Assembly: GCA_025928215.1 (NCBI GenBank)
Contig: JAICJW010000291.1
Coordinates: forward strand, 1-5,893
Length of the DNA stretch: 5,893 nt
Origin: Chloroflexia bacterium
GTDB lineage: Bacteria > Chloroflexota > Chloroflexia > Thermomicrobiales > JALYUS01
Reading direction: 5' to 3'
The position numbers and the translations under genes were made by a program. This document shows, piece by piece, positions 1 through 5,299 of this stretch. The notes beneath the pieces are model-generated. The model saw nothing but the letters and a program-made list of their open reading frames with translations. It was not told the DNA's origin and did not search any database. Each line of letters opens with the position of its first letter. The stretch's first letter is position 1.

Positions 1-1
1 C

Positions 2-892
2 GCCCTCGGTCGCACCGTGCAACTGATGGGCGGGGACGATGTGACCGATTATCTGGACCTCGTCGCTGCGGAGCGCGATCTGCGGCGGGTGTGGCGGGCG
101 GTGCTCGATTATCTGCTCCGTATGCGAGAGACGTGGGACGCGATTAATCTGCACTGCATACCGCACTGGTCGCCGTCGCATGCAATCGTCGCGGAACTGC
201 TCTCCGAGACGTTGACCGTTCGCATTGTGCAGGAGGAAGTCTGCCCGGTCGTGCGGCTTGGCGGGTCATACGACGCCTATCTGCGCGCCTTGCCGAAGAA
301 AGAGCGGCATGAGGTGCGGCGCAAGGCGCGCAACTTCGAGCGCGACGCGCCTTCCGGCATGCTCCGCATCCTCACCGCGCGGGAGGAGGCGCTCGCCGCT
401 CTGCCCGATTTCTTTCGCCTGCACCGCCTGAGCGCACCGGATAAAGAGCGATTCCTGACGCCGGAAGTCGAGGCGTTCTTCCGGGGGGTGACCGGGGCGA
501 TGGCGGATGCCGGCTGGCTCCGGCTCTACCTGCTCGATGTGGACGGCGCGCCGGTCGCAGCGATGTTCACCTTCGCCGCCGAAGGGCGGTTACTCGTCTA
601 CAACTCCGGTTTCGACCCGGCCCATGCCCGGATCAGTGTCGGCATGGTGCTGACGGGCATGGTGATCGAGGACGCGGCACAGCGCGGCCTGACGCTCTGC
701 GACTTCCTGCGCGGCAACGAGGCCTATAAGTACCGGTTTGGCGCGTCCGACACGCCGATCTGGCGCGTGATCGCGGCGGACGACGGGGGCAGCGTGGATC
801 GCGCGGTCGCGGAGACGGAGGCACGCTTCTCGCTGTCGGCGGACGAGCGCGACCTGACGGACGACGAGCGCACGACGGAGGAACATTCATGA
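2..892 (+). CDS. GNAT/FemAB-like (BioF2/CelD-type) acyltransferase, 5' end missing
   Basis: The reading frame is open to the left edge of the window, so this is the C-terminal 296 residues of a longer protein. A GTG at 17 exists, but the residues before it (ALGRTV) join smoothly to the 'LMGGDDVTDYLDL' stretch typical of the family, so the true start lies upstream. The C-terminal half looks like the acetyltransferase_6 (BioF2-like, formerly CelD) fold: a basic helix rich in Arg/Lys (about 290-350), the strand 'LRLYLLDVDGAPVAAMF' (about 520-570), and the hallmark 'DFLRGNEAYKYRFG' at 701-742. Known members transfer acyl or aminoacyl groups and often sit in exopolysaccharide or cell-envelope clusters. 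The substrate here cannot be read from sequence. The stop TGA overlaps the ATG of the downstream glycosyltransferase, implying one transcript and translational coupling. The tail after the motif is acidic (Asp/Glu-rich), probably disordered. The promoter is outside the window. Confidence 0.85.
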   Translation, partial: ALGRTVQLMGGDDVTDYLDLVAAERDLRRVWRAVLDYLLRMRETWDAINLHCIPHWSPSHAIVAELLSETLTVRIVQEEVCPVVRLGGSYDAYLRALPKKERHEVRRKARNFERDAPSGMLRILTAREEALAALPDFFRLHRLSAPDKERFLTPEVEAFFRGVTGAMADAGWLRLYLLDVDGAPVAAMFTFAAEGRLLVYNSGFDPAHARISVGMVLTGMVIEDAAQRGLTLCDFLRGNEAYKYRFGASDTPIWRVIAADDGGSVDRAVAETEARFSLSADERDLTDDERTTEEHS

Positions 893-2205
893 CGCCGCCC
901 GAGCCGTTTATTTTGCCGCCCTCGCTGCGCCGGGTGGCGATGCTCGCGGTCCATACCAGCCCTCTGGCGCGCATCGGTGGGCCGAGCGCGGGCGGCATGA
1001 ATATCTATGTGCGCGAGGTGGCGCGCGAACTCGCGGCGCGCGGCGCGCGGGTGGACATCTTCACGCGGCAGGAGCGGGCCGACACGCCGACGCTGACCGT
1101 CCTCGAACCGGGCGTCTGCCTGATCGCCTTGCCCTGCGGGCCATTCGGGAGCGTCGAGAAGATCTCGCTCGTGCCGTACCTGTCATCGTTCGCGGCGGCA
1201 GTTGATGCGTGGGCGGGCGAGAACCGGCGGACATACGACCTGATTCACGCGCATTACTGGCTCTCCGGCATCGTCGGGGACGCGTTGCGCTGCCGCTGGG
1301 ATGTGCCGCTCTTGATGACTTTCCATACACTCGCGCAGGCGAAGAACAATGTCGCGCGCTCCGAATCGGAGAATGAGGCGACGCAGCGGGTGGTGGCGGA
1401 GCGGCGGCTGATGCACAGCGTGGACGCCGTGATGGCATTCAATCCGCAGGAAAAGGCAGAGATGACGTGGTATTACCGCGCGGAGCCGGGGAAGGTCTGC
1501 GTCGTCCCGGCGGGGGTGGATACGGCGCTTTTCCGGCCCGGTGATCGCGCTGAGGCGCGCCGGTCGCTCGATCTGCCGCCGGATGATCCGGTGATCCTCT
1601 TTGTCGGTCGCATTGATCCGATCAAGGGGATTGACGTGCTCGTTGACGCGCTCTGCGGGCTGCGGCGCGAGATGTGGCTGACCGCACCGCCACGGCTCGT
1701 GCTGGTTGGTGGCGGGGAAGGTGAACCCGCTTTTGAGACACTGCTTTCCCGCGCCTCGGCGCACGACCTCCTTGATCGCATCACATTTGTTGGCTCCGTA
1801 CGGCACAGCGATTTACCGACCTATTATCACGCGGCGGATGTCGTCGCGGTTCCCTCCTTTTATGAATCATTTGGCCTCGTCGCCGTGGAAGCGATGGCCT
1901 GCGGCACGCCGGTCGTTGCCTCGCGCGCCGGTGGGTTGGCCTTCACCGTGGACGACGGCCAGACGGGCTATCTCGTGCCGCACAACGATCCCGATGCCCT
2001 CGCGGCGCGCTTGCACGATCTCCTGACCGATGCACCCTTGCGCGCGCGGCTCGGCGCGCAGGCGACCGTGGCGGCGCAACGCTTCGCATGGCCGGTAATC
2101 GCCAGCCGTGTTGTCCACATCTATGACCGGCTCATTCGCGGCTACCGGCTGGATTTGTGCAATGAAACGCTCGCGCAAGGCGGCATGATGACGGGCGGAT
2201 CGTAA
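889..2205 (+). CDS. GT4-family (GT-B fold) glycosyltransferase, MshA-like
   Basis: Complete 438-residue retaining glycosyltransferase of the GT4 type. The N-terminal domain (about 14-205) opens with 'AVHTSPLARIGGPSAGGMN' and 'REVARELAARG', the acceptor-domain signature shared with MshA (the D-inositol-3-phosphate N-acetylglucosaminyltransferase of mycothiol synthesis) and sucrose-phosphate-synthase-like enzymes; 'DLIHAHYWLSG' at about 117-127 is also typical. The C-terminal domain (about 210-400) has 'LFVGRIDPIKG', giving the R241/K246 pair that contacts nucleotide-sugar phosphates, and the E-x7-E motif E326/E334 within 'YESFGLVAVEAM'. No signal peptide or membrane segment is visible, so it is cytosolic, possibly membrane-associated. 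The start at 889 is supported by GGAGG at 877-881 with a 7-nt spacer and by the 4-bp overlap with the acyltransferase. Coupling to an acyltransferase suggests a surface glycolipid, polysaccharide or small glycoconjugate. MshA itself is possible but unproven: no other mycothiol gene is present. Confidence 0.9.
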   Translation: MTPPEPFILPPSLRRVAMLAVHTSPLARIGGPSAGGMNIYVREVARELAARGARVDIFTRQERADTPTLTVLEPGVCLIALPCGPFGSVEKISLVPYLSSFAAAVDAWAGENRRTYDLIHAHYWLSGIVGDALRCRWDVPLLMTFHTLAQAKNNVARSESENEATQRVVAERRLMHSVDAVMAFNPQEKAEMTWYYRAEPGKVCVVPAGVDTALFRPGDRAEARRSLDLPPDDPVILFVGRIDPIKGIDVLVDALCGLRREMWLTAPPRLVLVGGGEGEPAFETLLSRASAHDLLDRITFVGSVRHSDLPTYYHAADVVAVPSFYESFGLVAVEAMACGTPVVASRAGGLAFTVDDGQTGYLVPHNDPDALAARLHDLLTDAPLRARLGAQATVAAQRFAWPVIASRVVHIYDRLIRGYRLDLCNETLAQGGMMTGGS

Positions 2206-2224
2206 GGATTCCGGGGCGGGCTGA

Positions 2225-2299
2225 GGGAACCTCACCCCACCCCTCTCCATCGCCCCGCGATTGTGGAATTCAAGGGGTTAGTTTGGCGATGGAGAGGGG
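2225..2299. repeat. C-rich hairpin repeat, copy A
   Basis: An intergenic repeat starting 19 nt after the glycosyltransferase stop. It begins GGGAACCTCACCCC (2225-2238), the same 14 bases as at 5163-5176, and then has a perfect 15-bp inverted repeat: CCCCTCTCCATCGCC at 2240-2254 against GGCGATGGAGAGGGG at 2285-2299, with a 30-nt spacer. It lies between two convergent genes and may end transcription from one or both sides, but there is no U-tract, so it is not a standard intrinsic terminator. Unlike the element at 5166-5314 it lacks the outer AGGGGGTGAGG arm on the right, so it is a shorter or truncated relative. Confidence 0.8.
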
Positions 2300-2309
2300 A
2301 GCCGAAAGG

Positions 2310-2657
2310 CTAATGAGCCTTGTCTTTGATTGCCTGCTCTTTATCGCGTTGCGCCTTGTAGAACTTCTTGTCTTTCGGCATCGGGCGCGCGTCTTCACGC
2401 TCGCGCTCGGCGAGGGCGGCGGCGGTCGCGTTGGTCAGTTGCTCCTCGAGCAGCGTGAGGTCATTGTAGACGCCGCTATTCTTATGCGCCTCCGGCGTGC
2501 GCATCAGCATTTTAACGAGTTGCGTGAGTGAGGGCGCGGAGGCGTCCGTACCCTGCGCGCGATTGAGATAGGTATCAACCATCGTGAGGGTCGGCGGAAT
2601 GGCATTATTCGCCGCGAGCCGATCGCGGATGGTTCCGAGGCCGTCCGTGACGCGCAT
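2310..2657 (-). CDS. Hypothetical protein, 115 residues, Lys-rich C-terminus
   Basis: I do not recognise this protein. It starts at the ATG complementary to 2655-2657. That start is fixed by an AAAGGAG ribosome binding site (complement of 2665-2671), 7 nt upstream, and by a promoter just beyond; the frame is open further upstream but that part is promoter DNA. The product is hydrophilic with no signal peptide or membrane segment. Residues 1-55 are probably helical, residues 60-90 form an Ala/Glu/Arg-rich helix that could be a short coiled coil, and the last 25 residues are highly charged (KDKKFYKAQRDKEQAIKDK). Codon third positions are mostly G/C, as in the neighbours, which supports this strand over the 82-codon frame running opposite. 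It is monocistronic, convergent with the glycosyltransferase gene and divergent from nuoE. The stop is TAG. A small cytosolic structural or nucleic-acid-associated protein is conceivable, but no function can be assigned. Confidence 0.75.
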   Translation of the reverse strand: MRVTDGLGTIRDRLAANNAIPPTLTMVDTYLNRAQGTDASAPSLTQLVKMLMRTPEAHKNSGVYNDLTLLEEQLTNATAAALAEREREDARPMPKDKKFYKAQRDKEQAIKDKAH

Positions 2658-2664
2658 AATGATG

Positions 2665-2671
2665 CTCCTTT
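2665..2671 (-). promoter_or_regulatory. Ribosome binding site of the 115-residue protein
   Basis: The complement of 2665-2671 reads AAAGGAG, seven bases before the ATG whose complement ends at 2657. It decides the start codon over the longer open frame that extends upstream to about 2864. Confidence 0.75.
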
Positions 2672-2700
2672 CGGTGGCGCAGTGCGCGCAAACCGCACAG

Positions 2701-2709
2701 AGTATAGCA
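2701..2709 (-). promoter_or_regulatory. Extended -10 promoter for the 115-residue protein
   Basis: On the minus strand this reads TGCTATACT, a TGn extension followed by a near-consensus -10 (TATACT, complement of 2701-2706). No good -35 is found at the usual distance, which suits an extended -10 promoter. The start site would fall near 2694, giving a leader of about 37 nt. Confidence 0.55.
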
Positions 2710-2715
2710 TGGCGT

Positions 2716-2732
2716 CGCGGATTTTTCCCGCG
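2716..2732. repeat. Small inverted repeat between the divergent promoters
   Basis: CGCGG (2716-2720) and CCGCG (2728-2732) form an inverted repeat with a 7-nt T-rich centre. It ends directly before the TTGACG -35 box of the nuoE promoter and lies about 10 bp upstream of the minus-strand -10. The position would suit an operator acting on both promoters, but short GC palindromes arise easily by chance in such DNA. Confidence 0.3.
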
Positions 2733-2761
2733 TTGACGGTCAAAATGCGCCGCCGTATACT
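2733..2761 (+). promoter_or_regulatory. Sigma70-type promoter of nuoEF
   Basis: TTGACG at 2733-2738 and TATACT at 2756-2761 are separated by 17 bp, the ideal spacing, and each box differs from consensus at one base. The predicted start near 2768 leaves a leader of about 83 nt before the nuoE ATG. This is the best-formed promoter in the window and indicates that nuoEF is a separate transcription unit. Confidence 0.7.
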
Positions 2762-2767
2762 TGCTGC

Positions 2768-2850
2768 TGGGGCGCAGGGCGCGCCGATTGCGTTGTCTCC
2801 ACGGGGCGGCCCGTCGCCGAGGACGGTCGCCAGCAGGCAGGAGCGCCACG
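2768..2850 (+). promoter_or_regulatory. GC-rich 5' leader of nuoEF
   Basis: The predicted leader holds two small stem-loops, GGCGC/GCGCC at 2771-2785 and ACGGG/CCCGT at 2801-2814 with a GCGG loop, followed by the ribosome binding site AGGAG at 2839-2843. No riboswitch class is recognised. The stems may only reflect GC content. Confidence 0.3.
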
Positions 2851-3402
2851 ATGTTCAAACTCACCGGGGAAGATATTGACCTGAACTGGGTCCGTCAGGT
2901 CATGGAGGAGCATTTCACGCCGGAGAATTACCAGGACGCGCAGGAGCTGATCCTCCCGTCCCTGCAGGAAGTGCAAGAGCGGTCCGGCTATGTCTCCGAA
3001 GAGGCGGTCAGTGTGATTGCCGCCCATCTCGACATCTCCGAGACGCGCGTCTTTGGCGTCATGACCTTCTACAACGACTTCCGCTTCAAGAAACCCGGCA
3101 ATCACGTTCTCTTGATCTGCAATGGGATGGCCTGCCGCGTCGTCGGCTCGCAGCAGCTGATTAATGACGTGATCTATCCACGCCTGGGGCTGGGTGAGAA
3201 AGAGACAACGCCCGACGGGCAAATCACGATGCAAATCTTCCCCGGTTGCCTCGGCGCGTGCGATCAGGCGCCGCTCTGCATGGCGGACGGCACGTATCAC
3301 GCGCAAATGGATAACACGAAACTGAACAACCTGATTGATGAACTGCTCGCTGACACGGGCGACGACGCGGCGGTCACCGCATCGGGAGGAGCGCACGCAT
3401 GA
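2851..3402 (+). CDS. nuoE: NuoE-like 2Fe-2S subunit of an NAD(P)H-dehydrogenase module
   Basis: Complete 183-residue thioredoxin-like [2Fe-2S] protein, close to the usual NuoE/HoxE length. An N-terminal helical part (about 10-75) contains 'ILPSLQEVQERSGYVSEEAV' and 'GVMTFYNDFRFKKPG', both family signatures. The cluster ligands are C90-x4-C95 and C133-x3-C137 in 'ICNGMAC' and 'PGCLGACDQAP', so the N1a-type site is intact. It would pass or buffer electrons next to the FMN of NuoF in the cytosol. The start at 2851 is chosen over TTG 2761 because AGGAG lies at 2839-2843 with a 7-nt spacer, family homology begins here, and the region upstream is leader and promoter. The stop overlaps the nuoF start by 4 bp. 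The same family serves complex I, bidirectional hydrogenases (HoxE/HndA) and NAD-dependent formate dehydrogenases (FdsG); no partner gene nearby tells which. Confidence 0.93.
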   Translation: MFKLTGEDIDLNWVRQVMEEHFTPENYQDAQELILPSLQEVQERSGYVSEEAVSVIAAHLDISETRVFGVMTFYNDFRFKKPGNHVLLICNGMACRVVGSQQLINDVIYPRLGLGEKETTPDGQITMQIFPGCLGACDQAPLCMADGTYHAQMDNTKLNNLIDELLADTGDDAAVTASGGAHA

Positions 3403-4835
3403 GCACCCACACCACGGTATCCTCCCCGCCCGTCCCGAAATTGGCGGATCGCGCCGCGTTCAACCGCTATCGCGCCGAGGCGACGGCGCGGTATCAGCGG
3501 ATGATGGCCGCCACGGATCGCCCGGTGATCAGCATCGCGATGAGCGAATGCACGCGCGCGAAGGGCGTGGAGCAGATCATCGCCGCCTTCACGCAGCAGA
3601 CGGGCGCGCGGCAGATGAATGTCGAGATTCGCGAGGTCGGCTGCTACGGCAACTGCTACGCCGAGCCGGTCGTTGAGGTGCGCAAGGCGGGCTGGCCGGC
3701 GGTCATGTACGGCTACGTGACGGTGGACGACGTACCGGCGATCCTCGATGGTATCCGGGACGACCGCGCCAATGTCGCCCAGCCACTCGGCGTCTATTTC
3801 GACGGCCCCGCCGATGAGCAGCGCCCGGAGCCGTTTCAGGGTATCCCGGCGATCAAGGATGATCCATTCTGGCGCAAGCAGCAGCGTATCGTGCTCGGCA
3901 AAGCGGGCCTGATTGATCCGCTGCGCCTCGATGAGTACGTCGCGCGGGGCGGTTATGCCTCGCTGGCGAAGGCGCTCTTCGACATGACCGAGGACGAGGT
4001 GATCGCCGAGATGAAGACCTCCAACGTGCGCGGTCGCGGTGGTGCGGGCTTCCAGGCGGGGATCAAATGGGAGGGCGCGCGGGCGTCGTCCGGCTACCCG
4101 AAGTACGTCTGCTGCAACGCCCACGAGGGCGAGCCGAATGTCTTCAAGGACCGGAAGATGCTCGAACTCGATCCGCACGAAACGATTGAGGGAATCCTGA
4201 TTGCCTGCTACGCGGTCGGCTCGGATCGCGGCTACATCTACATCGGCGGCGAGTATCCGCTCGCCATCCGCCATTTCCGCCACGCCGTGCGGCAAGCGGA
4301 AGAAGCCGGATTGATCGGCGATAACGTGCTCGGCAGCGGTTTCAATATCAAGATGACGGTGCGCGTTGGTGGCGGCGCCTATATCTGCGGCGAAGCCTCG
4401 GCGATGCTTTACTCGATCCAGGGCACGCGTGGGCAGCCGCGCACCAAGCCGCCGCGCTCGGTGGAATACGGTTTGTGGGGCAGGCCAACCGTCGTCAATA
4501 ACGTCGAAACGCTCGCCAATGCGCCGCACATCATCGAGAAGGGCGGGGCGTGGTTCGCTAGTATCGGCGTGGATAAGAGCCAGGGCACGAAGGTCTACAC
4601 GATGGGCGGCAATATTAAGGGCGTCGGCATGAGCGAAGTGCCATTCGGCGTCACGACCGGCGAATTAATCAATGAAGTCCATCTCGGCATGCGCGACGGC
4701 TTTCAGTTCAAGGGGCTGCAAACCGGCGGCGTCTCGGGCGGCGTGCTGACCGAGGAGGATTTCGACCTGCCGATGACCTTCGAGGGGATCGAGCCTGCCG
4801 GTGGTCTGATCGGCTCCGCCGGGTTCGTCATCTAG
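3399..4835 (+). CDS. nuoF: NuoF-like FMN/NAD(P)-binding subunit, ending early at an in-frame TAG
   Basis: Encodes 478 residues of a NuoF/HoxF/FdsB-type flavoprotein. The N-terminus (about 40-120) is an extra thioredoxin-like domain with C51, C82 and C86 ('ECTRAKG', 'GCYGNC'); the first of the four usual ligand positions is not Cys, which is common in fused N-terminal domains. The FMN/nucleotide domain follows: 'RGRGGAGFQAGIKW' (211-224), 'CNAHEGEPNVFKDR' (239-252), 'YIGGEYP' (281-287), 'GGGAYICGEASAML' (324-337) and 'NNVETL' (367-372). The SLBB-type region runs to 'GLIGSAGFVI', where TAG at 4833-4835 stops translation. The C-terminal 4Fe-4S domain lies beyond, in the same frame, so this product alone lacks cluster N3 and should not pass electrons onward. 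The start ATG has GGGAGGA at 3384-3390 and overlaps nuoE, implying coupled translation. Full length with the downstream part would be about 586 residues, normal for a fused NuoF. Confidence 0.88.
   Translation: MSTHTTVSSPPVPKLADRAAFNRYRAEATARYQRMMAATDRPVISIAMSECTRAKGVEQIIAAFTQQTGARQMNVEIREVGCYGNCYAEPVVEVRKAGWPAVMYGYVTVDDVPAILDGIRDDRANVAQPLGVYFDGPADEQRPEPFQGIPAIKDDPFWRKQQRIVLGKAGLIDPLRLDEYVARGGYASLAKALFDMTEDEVIAEMKTSNVRGRGGAGFQAGIKWEGARASSGYPKYVCCNAHEGEPNVFKDRKMLELDPHETIEGILIACYAVGSDRGYIYIGGEYPLAIRHFRHAVRQAEEAGLIGDNVLGSGFNIKMTVRVGGGAYICGEASAMLYSIQGTRGQPRTKPPRSVEYGLWGRPTVVNNVETLANAPHIIEKGGAWFASIGVDKSQGTKVYTMGGNIKGVGMSEVPFGVTTGELINEVHLGMRDGFQFKGLQTGGVSGGVLTEEDFDLPMTFEGIEPAGGLIGSAGFVI
4833..4835 (+). 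other. nuoF: In-frame amber codon within nuoF
   Basis: The TAG sits in 'GSAGFVI * DHSTSMVD', matching the family pattern GSGG-hydrophobic-V/I-hydrophobic-D-x-x-T-x-M-V, so it replaces one residue that is normally hydrophobic (often Leu, Val or Met). There is no insertion or deletion. TTG (Leu) is one base away from TAG. The frame, codon bias and family motifs continue unchanged after it. Confidence 0.85.
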
Positions 4836-4850
4836 GACCACTCGACGAGC

Positions 4851-5159
4851 ATGGTGGACATGGCGCACCACATGATCGAGTTCAACCGGATCGAATCATG
4901 CGGGAAATGCACACCGTGCCGATTGGGTACGCAGGCGCTTCTGGATATTCTCGACCGCTTCCAGCGCGGGCAAGGGCGCGTCGCCGATCTCGATGTCATC
5001 ATGGAGACGAGCGACCAGATTATCAAGCTGTCACTCTGCGGCCTCGGCCAAGCCGCGCCGGTGCCGGTGCAGAGCATGATCCTCAAGTTCCGCAGTGAGT
5101 TTGAGGAGCGCTGCATTGATGGGCCGCAGCGACCAGAATTGCCGCTCGCCGCGGACTGA
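4851..5159 (+). CDS. nuoF: C-terminal 4Fe-4S (N3 cluster) domain of NuoF, separated by the stop codon
   Basis: This is the missing end of NuoF in the same frame as 3399-4835. Counting from the ATG at 4851 it has 102 residues; the homologous sequence actually resumes at 4836 (DHSTS). It holds 'ESCGKCTPCRLGTQ' with C17, C20 and C23, and the fourth ligand C63 in 'SLCGLGQAAPVPVQ', the canonical C-x2-C-x2-C-x39-C set for the 4Fe-4S cluster that accepts electrons from FMN. All ligands are intact. As an independent gene it would need to restart at 4851; the only purine-rich stretch upstream is AGGA at 4834-4837, 13 nt away, which is weak. It may be made by readthrough or reinitiation, or not at all. 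The extent is certain as the continuation of NuoF; separate translation is uncertain. Confidence 0.75.
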   Translation: MVDMAHHMIEFNRIESCGKCTPCRLGTQALLDILDRFQRGQGRVADLDVIMETSDQIIKLSLCGLGQAAPVPVQSMILKFRSEFEERCIDGPQRPELPLAAD

Positions 5160-5179
5160 AAGGGGAACCTCACCCCCTG

Positions 5180-5205
5180 CCCCTCTCCATTGCGATGGAG
5201 AGGGG
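5180..5205 (+). terminator. Possible terminator hairpin downstream of nuoF
   Basis: CCCCTCTCCAT and ATGGAGAGGGG pair over 11 bp around a 4-nt loop, 20 nt after the nuoF stop. No run of T follows, so it is not a classical intrinsic terminator; it might still stabilise the 3' end of the mRNA or pause polymerase. Confidence 0.4.
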
Positions 5206-5264
5206 TGCCTCATCGGAAGTGCCGTAGCGGTCGCTGAACAGCGAAGACGCAGGGAGATTGCTTC

Positions 5265-5298
5265 CCCCTCTCCCTTGCCGCAAGGCAAGGGAGAGGGG
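5265..5298 (-). terminator. Possible terminator hairpin downstream of the cyclodeaminase gene
   Basis: CCCCTCTCCCTTGCC and GGCAAGGGAGAGGGG form a perfect 15-bp stem with a GCAA tetraloop when read on the plus strand. On the minus strand it begins one base after the TAA at 5300-5302. It is a very stable structure, but again without a U-tract. Confidence 0.45.
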
Positions 5299-5299
5299 C

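Noticed and set aside
1183..1806. 207-codon minus-strand frame within the glycosyltransferase
   Set aside because: The opposite strand carries all GT4 motifs; the translation has no family features and no ribosome binding site.
2283..2531. 82-codon plus-strand frame with a hydrophobic N-terminus opposite the 115-residue gene
   Set aside because: It starts inside the hairpin repeat with no convincing ribosome binding site. The minus strand has the promoter, ribosome binding site and expected third-position bias.
2761..2850. N-terminal extension of NuoE by 30 residues from TTG
   Set aside because: The extension is Arg-rich, unlike the family, and the TTG overlaps the -10 box; the ATG at 2851 has a proper ribosome binding site.
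3297..4529. 410-codon open frame on the minus strand across nuoE/nuoF
   Set aside because: It is antisense to well-conserved nuoEF motifs, has no recognisable domain, and long antisense frames are expected in high-GC genes.
4833..4835. TAG read as pyrrolysine
   Set aside because: The family residue at this site is hydrophobic and not catalytic, another gene in the window ends with TAG, and no pyl genes or insertion structure are seen.
4800..4851. Frameshift as the cause of the nuoF interruption
   Set aside because: Both halves are in the same frame with no missing or extra residues at the junction.
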